DNA from: Rhodococcus jostii NBRC 16295
GTDB taxonomy: Bacteria > Actinomycetota > Actinomycetes > Mycobacteriales > Mycobacteriaceae
Assembly (NCBI RefSeq): GCF_001894825.1
Contig: NZ_BCWY01000041.1
Span: forward strand, 20,249-84,248
Length of the DNA stretch: 64,000 nt
Reading direction: 5' to 3'
The translations under genes were made by a program, and so were the position numbers. Each line of letters starts with the position of its first letter. Positions within the stretch are counted from its first letter, which is position 1. The notes beneath the pieces were generated by a model, which saw only the letters and a program-made list of their open reading frames with translations, was not told where the DNA came from and made no database searches. Below are positions 55,300 to 63,441 of the stretch, one piece after another.

Positions 55300-56610
55300 T
55301 CATCGGAGATCACCTCGGCGATGTGCGGTGTGACGCAGGGCGCGGCGGATCTGTGCGAGGGCGGTTTCCCGCTGCTCCGGGGTTGCTTGCATGGCGTTGC
55401 GATGGTGGATGGCGGTGCGGCGGGCGTGTTGTTCGCGGCGGCACCGGGCGTCGGCTGCGGTGCGGTGCTGGCTGGGGGAGGGGCCGGTCCAGTCGATGTG
55501 GGTCAGTCGCCAGCGGAGAAGGGCGACCGGTGAGCTGATCCGGTCTGCGGTGGGCCAGGTCCAGCCGCGTTGGGTGGTGTCGCGGTCGAGGGTCTGTGCG
55601 ATGCCATGGCCGGTCCAGCGGGTGGTGTCGATGCCGGCGGCCGTGATGGTGTCGCAGAGGTGGCCGATATGTTCGCGGGCGAGAACGGGGGAGCGGGAGG
55701 CGAGGGTGGCGGCGGCTCGTTGGAGGTGGAGTGGTCGGGGTTGTGGGATGGATGTGGTGGGCCGCGCGTGTGCGCGTTGGTGAGTACTTCGTAACGAAAG
55801 ATTATGTGAAGGAACGTAAGTACCGGGGGATAGGGTGTCAGCGCCGGTGGCCTGGGGATGGGGTGTGCTGGCCGCGGTGGTGGGTTGTTGGGGCCGGGGG
55901 CGGTGGCGTGCGAGACGTCGGGCGGCGCGGGTCCGGCGCGGACGCGGTGGTCGTTGTGGGGGTGGGGGAGTGGCGTCGACGATGTGTTTCGGGGAGCTGA
56001 GTGCCCACACGGATGCGGCTTGGTGTTGTTGGCCGCCGTGGTGGAGTTCGGCGGCCATGTATTCACGGGTGCGCAGGGTGCGACCGCGTTCGACTTCGAC
56101 ACCCATCGCAAGGGTTTTGAGGACGCGGCGGGCGCGGTTGACGACGGAGAGCGAGACACCGGCGTGGTGTGCGATGAGTTGCCGGGACGCGGTGACACCG
56201 CGGCCGGTGGTGGAATCCGCGAATCGGGCGTGGGCGGTGGCGACGGCCATCAGGCGTTCGATGCCGATGCTCTGTGTGGTGAGCGCGGCTCGGCCGGTGG
56301 TGGTGTGGGTGATGTGGTGGCGGAGTTGGCGTAGCCATTCGGTGCGGCCGGACCATACGGGGATGGTGGCTTCGCGTCCTGGTGTGGTGGGGAGGGTGAA
56401 GGAGTGGCCGCGTTGCCCGGTGTCGCGGTTGTACTCGTGGAGTTTGTTGATGGCTTGGGTGGCGGCGTGGACGGAGGCTTCCCAGGTGTCGACTTCTGCC
56501 GACTTCGGAATGTGCATACCGGCGTGGACGGATGACCGGATGTTGGTGGGCGAAACGGGTTGTGTAGGGGCTGATTCAGCGCATGCGTTAGTATCAGACG
56601 TACCTGTCAC
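55300..56610 (-). CDS. Helix-turn-helix protein, probable plasmid replication initiator
   Basis: This protein of about 436 residues has a winged-helix-like segment (TASRQLIAHHAGVSLSVVNR, then ARRVLKTLAMGVEVERGRTL) and a C-terminal Arg/His-rich domain (LAREHIGHLCDTITAAGIDT, then TRWTGHGIAQTLDRDTTQRG). It resembles replication-associated proteins seen on Rhodococcus and Gordonia plasmids, but I cannot verify this; a phage or element regulator is an alternative. GTG 56610 (TGTSDTNACAES) has AAGGGAC six bases upstream and is preferred over GTG 56667. The leader (56611-56800) is rich in hairpins. Confidence 0.65.
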   Translation of the reverse strand: MTGTSDTNACAESAPTQPVSPTNIRSSVHAGMHIPKSAEVDTWEASVHAATQAINKLHEYNRDTGQRGHSFTLPTTPGREATIPVWSGRTEWLRQLRHHITHTTTGRAALTTQSIGIERLMAVATAHARFADSTTGRGVTASRQLIAHHAGVSLSVVNRARRVLKTLAMGVEVERGRTLRTREYMAAELHHGGQQHQAASVWALSSPKHIVDATPPPPQRPPRPRRTRAARRLARHRPRPQQPTTAASTPHPQATGADTLSPGTYVPSHNLSLRSTHQRAHARPTTSIPQPRPLHLQRAAATLASRSPVLAREHIGHLCDTITAAGIDTTRWTGHGIAQTLDRDTTQRGWTWPTADRISSPVALLRWRLTHIDWTGPSPSQHRTAADARCRREQHARRTAIHHRNAMQATPEQRETALAQIRRALRHTAHRRGDLR

Positions 56611-56640
56611 AGGTAAGTCCCTTCGGGGAATGCAGTACGG

Positions 56641-56796
56641 GTGTCGGAAGCGGGTAACTTCCGGCACTCACCCTCAGAGGATGTGACGGCTCGGCAAGGC
56701 CTTCACCCTCTTGGTTGAGGAGGACCGGCAAGTCCTCCTTAACGAATGCCGCGGAGCGGTTCGTGAATCTGAAACCACCCCCACCAAGGGGGTTTT
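56641..56796 (+). ncRNA. Hairpin-rich leader with plus-strand terminator, possible antisense RNA
   Basis: Three hairpins follow each other: 56641-56650 with 56658-56667, 56718-56725 with 56732-56739 (perfect AGGAGGAC arms), and CCCCC/GGGGG at 56778-56792 followed by TTTT. The last is an intrinsic terminator for a plus-strand transcript. Such a transcript would be antisense to the leader of the replication-type gene, as in plasmid copy-number control. Transcription itself is not shown by sequence. Confidence 0.4.
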
Positions 56797-56987
56797 CGCG
56801 TTTCTGAGGTCTGCGCTTCGAAATTTGGGTTATCGGGGTAGCGCGATGGTTACGGGTCAGGGGCATCGCCTCGCTTTGGGCGTGGGTGGGTGCCGATCCA
56901 CTAGCGCGGTCACCGCGAACTGTGGAGGTTCGCGCGTGTCCGCTGAAGGGGACCGAGAAGGGTGGTTTGCGGCCGCAGCCGTGCCAG

Positions 56988-57305
56988 TTACGCCGACCGG
57001 GGTGCCGGCTTCACGCCGAGCAACAGGTGGGCCGCGGCGGCGACCTCACGGATCTGCTCAATCGTGGCTGTTTCGGGCTCCGATGCGACGAGGTCGACGA
57101 CATCTACGAGCGCGTCGCGTGTTCCTGGGCTGAGACGACACCTGTCCGGTGAGAGCCGGATTGGGCCGTGCGTGTCGATGAGATCCGGAGCGGACATCAC
57201 GGTCGGCGTCCTTGTGTCGGTGACGAGGAGTGCGCAGATGACGCTCTCTATCGCGATGAGGTCCCACGTTTGCCCGTGACGGTCGGTGGCGGTAAGACCC
57301 CTCAT
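56988..57305 (-). CDS. Hypothetical protein, last gene of WhiB-like operon
   Basis: This 105-residue protein (MRGLTATDRHGQTWDLIAIE...) is soluble in appearance, with a helical C-terminal part (TRDALVDVVDLVASEPETAT). I do not recognise a family. The ATG at 57305 overlaps the stop of the preceding gene (ATGA), so it is translationally coupled to it. It is the fourth gene of a compact leftward operon. Confidence 0.75.
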   Translation of the reverse strand: MRGLTATDRHGQTWDLIAIESVICALLVTDTRTPTVMSAPDLIDTHGPIRLSPDRCRLSPGTRDALVDVVDLVASEPETATIEQIREVAAAAHLLLGVKPAPRSA

Positions 57306-57796
57306 GCGACTGCCCCTCTCGTCGAGGGACGGTGCAGACGTGAATCCCATGCCTCGATGGCCGCGGCGACGCACGCCTCGGCGACAGAGCCCGGTTTGGC
57401 GGCGAGGTGCGCCCAGAACGCGGCGGCGACAGCTTCCGCACCACTGAACTGATGGCCACCCAGGTAGTCATGAGCATCGACGGTGGTATCGGCGACCGCG
57501 GACCAGGCGTAGAGCGCCGCCGACTGAGCGCGGCTGGCGCCGATCGCCCCGAGCCGGTCCACCGCATCCCAACGGGCAGCAAGGGAGTTGACCGTGCCGG
57601 TCGGCATATCGCGGCACAACATAGCGATCTCGCATCCCGCGGACACGGAGAATCCGGGAATAGTGACCAGACCCCACACCGGGTGGGAGTACAGGTCAGC
57701 GAGCCAGTTCCACCGCAGGGAAGGAAGCCCCTCGGTTCCGGGGCACTCGATCTCGCCAGTCGCCATGAGCAGGACGCGGTCCGAAAGACTGATCAC
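57302..57796 (-). CDS. Hypothetical protein of WhiB-like operon
   Basis: This 164-residue protein begins MISLSDRVLLMATGEIEC and has a helix-rich C-terminal half (AVAAAFWAHLAAKPGSVAEA, then CVAAAIEAWDSRLH). No family is recognised. Both ends overlap neighbours by four bases (ATGA), so it is made together with the WhiB-like protein before it and the small protein after it. A structural or regulatory role on the element is likely but unproven. Confidence 0.8.
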   Translation of the reverse strand: MISLSDRVLLMATGEIECPGTEGLPSLRWNWLADLYSHPVWGLVTIPGFSVSAGCEIAMLCRDMPTGTVNSLAARWDAVDRLGAIGASRAQSAALYAWSAVADTTVDAHDYLGGHQFSGAEAVAAAFWAHLAAKPGSVAEACVAAAIEAWDSRLHRPSTRGAVA

Positions 57797-58107
57797 GCCG
57801 CCGCCCCCCGGTCGACTGCTCGTTGCCCTTCGCCCCGGTTGTAGTACACCCGGAGCTCACGATCGGTCGCGATCACCGTTCCGTCGTGCCGGCACATGGC
57901 ACCCGCCCAGATCATGGAACGCGGCGTGTCCCTAGCGGACGCCACCGTCGCGACATCCGCGCGACAGGCCTCCAACCGCAGGCAGTGCAAGCTGTCAAGC
58001 TTCGCATCGAAGGTGACCCGATTGGGACCCTCAACCACATTCGACGCCAAGAGTTCCACATTTGTGGCCTCGCGGAGGCGGACGGGGTAGATCTGCGGCG
58101 CCGTCAA
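57793..58107 (-). CDS. Degenerate WhiB-like protein
   Basis: This 104-residue protein aligns with the C-terminal half of its upstream neighbour: LHCLRLEACRADV against the CKSCPFLATC region, and DTPRSMIWAGAMCRHDGTVI against GPARSMVWAAVAYDRDGEPI. Only two of the four WhiB cysteines remain, so an Fe-S cluster is unlikely to form as in normal WhiB proteins. The start is TTG 58107, overlapping the previous stop codon (TTGA), with AGGGGGG eight bases upstream. A longer reading from 58344 exists but would run fully over the neighbouring gene. Confidence 0.7.
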   Translation of the reverse strand: MTAPQIYPVRLREATNVELLASNVVEGPNRVTFDAKLDSLHCLRLEACRADVATVASARDTPRSMIWAGAMCRHDGTVIATDRELRVYYNRGEGQRAVDRGAAA

Positions 58108-58649
58108 GATGCCCACCCCCCTGGCACTGACATCGTTTGCGGTACAGGTAGTGCGGTGACCGGCAAGGTCTGCTTCTGGTCGCGCAGCCGGATGCCGTCC
58201 CGCGTTCGCACCCACGCGGACAGCCCAGAGATTCCGATCGGCTCGCCGTCGCGGTCGTAAGCCACCGCGGCCCACACCATCGATCGTGCCGGGCCTTCCT
58301 GCGCCTGTTCCTCGCAGGTCGCTAAGAACGGGCAACTCTTGCACGCGTCAATGGCGGCGAGGAGTTGACCTGTGCTGGCGACGTCAGTGTCCCATCCACG
58401 GGGATTGGGGGTGCAGGGGAGTCGGTCATCGGTGGCCTTTTGCGCGTCCACGCAATCGGGAAAGTTCGAGCTTATCCGGCGAAAGAATGCTTCTTCATAA
58501 GCTGCTCGGTACATCGCGCATCGCTCTGGCCTGGCTGAGCATGCGCATACCGAGTCGTGAGCTTGGATGAACCGTCGGATTTGATGGATTGGCCAAGTCA
58601 ACACATCTGTTTCGTCGACACCTGCGTCGACGACCCCTATCGTTTCCAT
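58104..58649 (-). CDS. WhiB-like Fe-S protein
   Basis: This 181-residue protein has the WhiB cysteine set: Cys in RLPCTPNP, then Cys-x2-Cys-x5-Cys in DACKSCPFLATCEE. The G(V/I)WGG turn is replaced by MVWAA. WhiB-like proteins bind a 4Fe-4S cluster and act on transcription with the sigma factor, often in response to redox. The N-terminal 60 residues carry extra Cys (SVCACSARPERC). ATG 58649 has GGGAG seven bases before it. It is first of four overlapping genes. Presence on the element suggests control of its maintenance or transfer. Confidence 0.8.
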   Translation of the reverse strand: METIGVVDAGVDETDVLTWPIHQIRRFIQAHDSVCACSARPERCAMYRAAYEEAFFRRISSNFPDCVDAQKATDDRLPCTPNPRGWDTDVASTGQLLAAIDACKSCPFLATCEEQAQEGPARSMVWAAVAYDRDGEPIGISGLSAWVRTRDGIRLRDQKQTLPVTALPVPQTMSVPGGWAS

Positions 58650-58714
58650 TGGCAGACTCCCGTTCTGCTAGCTGAAGAATCACGCTGATCAGGGCTGCAA
58701 CCCTGTTCGGTTCG

Positions 58715-58752
58715 GCCCCCGTCCGGCTGCAACCGGCGGGGGCTTTCTTCTG
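58715..58752 (+). terminator. Intrinsic terminator upstream of WhiB-like operon
   Basis: GCCCCCG-T-CCGG pairs with CCGG-CGGGGGC around a CTGCAA loop and is followed by TTTCTTCTGTTT. It works on plus-strand transcripts. No plus-strand gene precedes it, so it may end a small transcript that is antisense to the leader of the WhiB-like operon. A smaller hairpin (CAGGG/CCCTG) precedes it. Confidence 0.65.
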
Positions 58753-58873
58753 TTTAGGTCATGGCGTCCGTTCTGAGTCGGTGCTGGATCGTGGGAAGAT
58801 GTCTTGCACTACCTTATCTATATCCGCCATTTAAATCCGCCGTATGTGCGGATGTCAACAGAAGCGAGGCATC

Positions 58874-59365
58874 GTGACCGCTTATGAGAGGGAAGATCGT
58901 CGGCGGTCGAAGTTGACTCGGCGTGTGACGCGCGGCTTTATGCCATCTGCTTTGACTGCTGCGCGTGAGGCTGCTGGTATGTCCATTCCCGACCTCGCCC
59001 GCAAGTCGGACGTGGGAGAGTCGACGCTCCGGCGATGGGAAAACGGTGGTGGAACCCCCCAAATCGACTCGCTGCGCACCGTGCTCCGAGTGCTCGAGGT
59101 CGAAGATTTGGAGACCGTGGTGTCGGTGCCACGTGACGATCGATTTCCAGGTGACTGGCGGACGTTGGCCAGGTTGACGCAATTCGAGCTCGCTGATGCC
59201 GCAGGAATCAATGTCGCGAAGCTCGGACGACTTGAACGTGGTGAGACTTGGCCGGAGGACCCCGGCGTGGCTGGACGAATCGCTGCGGCGCTGAACATTG
59301 CGGTCGATGAGCTGCGAGCAGCCTATGTTCGTGCTCGAAACCGTCCTCCGCAGACGCCCGCGTAG
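58874..59365 (+). CDS. XRE-family regulator with two HTH domains
   Basis: This 163-residue protein has two Cro/CI-type HTH domains. The first is near residues 30-85 (LTAAREAAGMSIPDLARKSD, VGESTLRRWENGGGTPQ) and the second near 95-150 (LTQFELADAAGINVAKLGRL). The start is GTG 58874 with GAGG five bases upstream. It is divergent from the WhiB-like operon and likely controls it or itself. Confidence 0.9.
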   Translation: MTAYEREDRRRSKLTRRVTRGFMPSALTAAREAAGMSIPDLARKSDVGESTLRRWENGGGTPQIDSLRTVLRVLEVEDLETVVSVPRDDRFPGDWRTLARLTQFELADAAGINVAKLGRLERGETWPEDPGVAGRIAAALNIAVDELRAAYVRARNRPPQTPA

Positions 59366-59710
59366 GACGGCGTAGGTCGGTTCAGGTGTGAACTTCCGTG
59401 TGCTTGCGTGGGAAGAGGTTCGCCGAGAGGCGGCCGGGGGCCACCAGCCACCTCTCGGCGAGGTCGAGTTGAGCGTCAAGAATGAAGTCGCGCGACGCAC
59501 CGCGATATCCTGCAGCGTGATCAGTTGATCGGTCGGCGAAATCATCGGCAACTCGCTTCTCAAAACGGCATGGACAAGGGAACGTCACGAGTGACGCTCA
59601 ACTCTCGTCCGGTACCGTCAGCGACCTGTGCCGGGATAACGCATCGAGGATGCGTGAGTTACACGGATGCTATAAGGATCGTGTGGTGGCCCGCAACACG
59701 AACGGTGGCC
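59366..59710. other. Intergenic stretch without recognisable gene
   Basis: About 345 bases between convergent genes. Nothing recognised on either strand. Confidence 0.5.
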
Positions 59711-60802
59711 TCATTCGAGACCCGGGTGTCCATCGTCGGTCGGTGGAACCGGGTCCGCTTCAGTGGACGTGCCGGTGACATCGAACTGAACCAACGCCAG
59801 CAACGGATCCTCTCCTGCCGTGGGCAACACTCCTCCTGAAGCGTCGACAACCGTCCAGCCACCACCGAACCGGCGTAGCCGGATACCTTTCACTTCACCG
59901 CGCGGAGTGTGGCCGCCAAAGACTTGCCCTGCTGTGTCGAAGATGCGTTGGACGTCGTCTGGATGCGGCGTGTCCCTGTTGTCGACCATGCCCTTCCACT
60001 GTATCTGCGGGATCGGGTCGGTAATCCAGTCGATCAGTCGCATCTTGCCAATGTCCAAGAGAACGATGTGACTCTGCGATACGTGCCGCAGGGCGGCCAA
60101 CGCACTTGACTCGAGACTCTGGGCCGGAGTGGTGGTGGTGGCGGAGACATCGTGCAATACACCGCGCCACACCGCGTGGCCATCGGTGGAGTCGTCCGAC
60201 GCTACAACCAGCTGGGCGGCACTCTGGCCCGATGGCGTGAATACGGTCGCCAGCCCCTCCCACGATTTGCCTGGCTCACGAGTGAGGATCGTGCGTATGA
60301 GAGATAGGCCGTCCGCAACCCTGACAAATCTCAGGGCTTCAGGGGCGGTCAGGCCGCGGCCCGCAGTGGCCCACTCGGGTCGTCCAAACGCGCCAGCAGC
60401 CGTCTCTGTCAGATCGACTAGGCGTCGGTCAGAATTCCAGGTGAATCCGATGGCGTCCGACGGCTTGTCCGTCGGTGCTGCATCCGCTCCGACCCCCACC
60501 CACAGATGGACGGCGTGGAGTGCCCCGCCGGGACCGACGACCGGCCTCCCAATCACCCGAACGACACGGCCATTGTCCAGCGTGGTGGGCTTATCGAGTG
60601 GAACCAAATCATGCCGCATCTCCGTGATGCGCTCTTCGATCCACGCCGCAGCTTGCCTCGAAGGCAGCTTCCCCCCGATGGCTCCCACCTCTCGGAGAAT
60701 CCCCGCGAATGAGGTTCGGCCGCTGGGCTTTCGACCCTTCTCGATGACGGTCAAACGTTCCTTTTGCAGGGTCTCGACAAGCACCCATCCCGACGTAGAC
60801 AA
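59711..60802 (-). CDS. GAF/DUF5593-like protein
   Basis: This 363-residue protein resembles actinobacterial DUF5593/GAF-domain proteins common in Mycobacterium and Rhodococcus. Features are LTVIEKGRKPSGRTSFAGIL, VGGPGGALHAVHLWVGVG-like strands, and ATAGRGLTAPEALRFV. The usual role is unknown; sensing or signalling is assumed. The start is TTG 60802 with AGGGGG eight bases upstream. It lies next to the P450 on the same strand, after 85 bases. Confidence 0.6.
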   Translation of the reverse strand: MSTSGWVLVETLQKERLTVIEKGRKPSGRTSFAGILREVGAIGGKLPSRQAAAWIEERITEMRHDLVPLDKPTTLDNGRVVRVIGRPVVGPGGALHAVHLWVGVGADAAPTDKPSDAIGFTWNSDRRLVDLTETAAGAFGRPEWATAGRGLTAPEALRFVRVADGLSLIRTILTREPGKSWEGLATVFTPSGQSAAQLVVASDDSTDGHAVWRGVLHDVSATTTTPAQSLESSALAALRHVSQSHIVLLDIGKMRLIDWITDPIPQIQWKGMVDNRDTPHPDDVQRIFDTAGQVFGGHTPRGEVKGIRLRRFGGGWTVVDASGGVLPTAGEDPLLALVQFDVTGTSTEADPVPPTDDGHPGLE

Positions 60803-60887
60803 CAGGTGGCCCCCTGCATGCGATTGATTCCAATGTCATTCGAGGAGACTACACAGAACTGTTGTTCGAGCGTGTAATGGCAAGTGG

Positions 60888-62051
60888 TCAACCGGCGTAC
60901 ACGCTAAGTTCAGCCAGCGAATAGGTGAGCCACGAACGCCGGAGAGCGAGCGCTGATCGCTCCTTCATGGGACGCAGTCGCGGCCACCGCAGGAAAGCGT
61001 AGCGCAGCGCTTCCACTGCCTCGGTTTCGGCGAGCGAGGCGCCGATGCAATAATGTCGGCCACGGCCGAAAGCAAGGTCGGGCCGTGCACCTCGAGATGG
61101 GTCGGTGTTCGCCGAACGCAGAGAAAGAATCACGGTCTCACCTCGGGGGATAGTGATCCCGTTGACCTCGATGTCTTCGAGAGGAAAGCGGCGCAGAGCG
61201 TAATTCACGGGGGCGACGTCACCGATGATCTCGCGCACAAGCTTTGGTAGCGATCCGGAGTCAGCGGCATCTACCGCCACCGGTGTCTCAGCGCTGCGAA
61301 ATCGTACGGCCTCGTCGATGACGAGCGCGGTCAGAGCGGTGACGTTCTCGAATCCTCCGATGATCGTCGCAAAGGCGAGGGAAATTAGTTCCTCCTCACT
61401 CAATCGGTCCTCACCGTCACGGGCAGCGATCCATCCCGAGAGCATGTCACCTCCCGGATGCTGCCGCTTGTCGCCGATGGCGTCGGCGACCAGCATCAAC
61501 ATGCTCCCGAGCGCCCCCTGTATCGCGTCCCCCTCCTTAGAGGTATCGACCGCAAACATGGGGCGGGCCGCGGTTTGGAACTGGCCCAGCTTGTCCTTTG
61601 GAATCCCGAGCAGAGTGCCGATCACACGCGGCGGCAAGGGCTCACACAACCCGCTCATCAAATCAAGCTCGCCGGTCGCGGGCAGATCGGCAACGAGCCT
61701 CTTCGCTGCATCGGCCACGACACGCTTGTGCGCAGTGTGATGCTCGGGAGCGAAGGCCGCTGTCGCGAGTTGCCGCACTCGCCGATGCTGTTCTCCGTCG
61801 ATGTTGAGCAGGTTCATATCCAGGGCTCTGGGTAGGTTCTGTCCGCGAAATTTGGTAGTGGAGTCGGATTTCGCGGCCGACATGCGATGATCAGCTAGGA
61901 GATTCGCGACGGCCTCATAGCCGCCGACAACCCACACGGGCGAGCCGTCGGGAAGCTGGTCGCGGTGGACACCAGTATCTTGACGAAGATGGTTATGAAT
62001 GAGGTCGACGGCATGGGTGGCGGCGGCGAACGGGCACAGGCTCGAAGTCAT
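60888..62051 (-). CDS. Cytochrome P450 lacking the ExxR arginine and meander
   Basis: This 387-residue P450 has the heme-binding loop FGRGRHYCIGASLA with Cys335. The I helix (227-238) reads ATIIGGFENVTA, without the usual acid-Thr pair. In helix K the expected ExxR is Glu274-Ile-Ile-Gly277, so the invariant Arg is missing. The meander before the heme loop is about ten residues shorter than usual (ANTDPSRGARPDLAFG). Some Streptomyces P450s (CYP157 type) also lack ExxR. Activity is therefore uncertain. The ATG at 62051 is preferred; the 91-codon extension is not P450-like. It is divergent from the GNAT gene. Confidence 0.88.
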   Translation of the reverse strand: MTSSLCPFAAATHAVDLIHNHLRQDTGVHRDQLPDGSPVWVVGGYEAVANLLADHRMSAAKSDSTTKFRGQNLPRALDMNLLNIDGEQHRRVRQLATAAFAPEHHTAHKRVVADAAKRLVADLPATGELDLMSGLCEPLPPRVIGTLLGIPKDKLGQFQTAARPMFAVDTSKEGDAIQGALGSMLMLVADAIGDKRQHPGGDMLSGWIAARDGEDRLSEEELISLAFATIIGGFENVTALTALVIDEAVRFRSAETPVAVDAADSGSLPKLVREIIGDVAPVNYALRRFPLEDIEVNGITIPRGETVILSLRSANTDPSRGARPDLAFGRGRHYCIGASLAETEAVEALRYAFLRWPRLRPMKERSALALRRSWLTYSLAELSVYAG

Positions 62052-62083
62052 AACGACAGTGTGCCCACACGAGTGAGGAATTG

Positions 62084-62737
62084 ATGGAGCGAAAGATCCT
62101 GAGTGCGGCAATGAACGATGCAGACCGATGCGCTGAACTTCTTGCAGCCGCCTTTGCAGACGATCCGTTGATGACGCAGATCTGGCCCGAGTCGGCGGAG
62201 CGGAAACGCTCGCTACCGCTCTACTTCCGTACATCCCTGCGGTCCCATCACCTTGCAGGAGGGGGAGTCGAAATCGCTGTAGGCCAGGACGGCGAGGCCA
62301 CCTCCGTTGCGGTGTGGGACCCACCGAACCACTGGCAGCAGCGCATCACCAGCACCGTCCGGGCCGCACCCCATCTCCTAAAGGCGCTCGGAACGCGCGC
62401 GCTCGCCGCGCTGCGAATTCGCCACACACTCGACCACCACCACCCTGAGACTCCGCACTGGTACCTCGTGAACATCGGGACACGACCTGCGCTCAGCGGA
62501 CAGGGTTTCGCAGGCGCTTTGCTAGACAACCGCCTCGCGCTGTGTGACGAGACGCAGATACCGGCATACCTGGTCTGCACCCGTGAAGAGAACATCCCGC
62601 TATATGAGAAGTACGGATTTCGTGTGACAGAGGCGTTCGCTCTGCCCACGTCCGGCCCGATGATGTGGTCGATGTGGCGGGATCCGGCGATACCCCTCGA
62701 CGATGGGAAGGGCCGCAGGCCGGGCACATCGAGCTAG
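62084..62737 (+). CDS. GNAT-family N-acetyltransferase
   Basis: This 217-residue protein has the GNAT fold. The acetyl-CoA-binding motif is WYLVNIGTRPALSGQGFAGA, then LLDNRLALCDE, and the C-terminal strand-helix is VCTREENIPLYEKYGFRVTE. It acetylates a small molecule or protein amine. ATG 62084 has GAGGAA upstream. It is divergent from the P450 by 32 bases, so the two may share regulation. Confidence 0.92.
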   Translation: MERKILSAAMNDADRCAELLAAAFADDPLMTQIWPESAERKRSLPLYFRTSLRSHHLAGGGVEIAVGQDGEATSVAVWDPPNHWQQRITSTVRAAPHLLKALGTRALAALRIRHTLDHHHPETPHWYLVNIGTRPALSGQGFAGALLDNRLALCDETQIPAYLVCTREENIPLYEKYGFRVTEAFALPTSGPMMWSMWRDPAIPLDDGKGRRPGTSS

Positions 62738-62809
62738 CTGCGCGGATAGACACACCTTGTTAATGTCCAGCGTTGTACTGTCGGTCAACGAAATCCCCCG
62801 CGTACGCAT

Positions 62810-63415
62810 CTAGCTGAACTGGTCGAAAGCTGCACGTGCGTAGGGGAGTGCCTCGGTGTACGTGTTGCGAACAGTGTCCTCGGTTCGGAAATCAGGCAGG
62901 TTAGCGTCATAGGCTGTGCGGTCTTCGAAGTACACACGGCCGCCCAAGCGGTCGGACAGTTGGATCGTCACGGCGTAGTCGACAGGATCATCCTTCTTTG
63001 CGGCATTCTCCGGACTGTCCGCACCGGCATAGAAGTTCTCGATTGCGTCAGTGACGGCTCCGTCGTCGAGGGCAGGTCGGTTGTCCCATTTCTGGCTCCA
63101 TCCGAAGAGGTTCCGTCCTCCCGATCCGGAATGGTGAACCCGCCAGGATCCTTCAGCTCGCGAGGCGATAAGAGCCGCGATGATGGTGTTGTCAGGTGCC
63201 TTCCGCTGGTTGCCGAGATCGATGATGCGGGTGACGGTTTCTTTCTGCTGTCCGTCGGCGGTGTCGTCGACGAAGGGATCGAGAACCTGGGTAGTGGTGT
63301 CAATCGTGGGTGCCGGTTGTGACACGGTGTTGTCGTCGGGGTTGTTGCCGCACCCCGCGATCACCGCGGTGGCGAGTATCAGTGTCGTCAGAGCTGTGGT
63401 GACCCGGTAGTTCAC
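62810..63415 (-). CDS. Hypothetical lipoprotein
   Basis: This 201-residue protein has a signal peptide with a lipobox (TLILATAVIAGC, Cys22), followed by a Thr/Pro/Asp-rich linker and a folded domain containing ASRAEGSWRVHHSGSGGRNL. It would be anchored to the outer face of the membrane. The family is not recognised. It follows, after 26 bases, another exported protein on the same strand; such pairs occur near conjugation genes of actinobacterial plasmids. Confidence 0.75.
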   Translation of the reverse strand: MNYRVTTALTTLILATAVIAGCGNNPDDNTVSQPAPTIDTTTQVLDPFVDDTADGQQKETVTRIIDLGNQRKAPDNTIIAALIASRAEGSWRVHHSGSGGRNLFGWSQKWDNRPALDDGAVTDAIENFYAGADSPENAAKKDDPVDYAVTIQLSDRLGGRVYFEDRTAYDANLPDFRTEDTVRNTYTEALPYARAAFDQFS

Positions 63416-63441
63416 GGTTCCCCTCGATTGTTCGGTTGTGT

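Noticed and set aside
56575..56590. CTAACGCATGCG match to the operator motif (leftward)
   Set aside because: It lies inside the replication-type coding sequence, lacks the right half of the element, and is not near a promoter of a catabolic gene.
57793..58344. Longer version (183 residues) of the degenerate WhiB-like protein
   Set aside because: It would lie for 240 bases over the upstream WhiB-like gene in another frame, while the TTG at 58107 has a strong ribosome site and a stop-start overlap like the rest of the operon.
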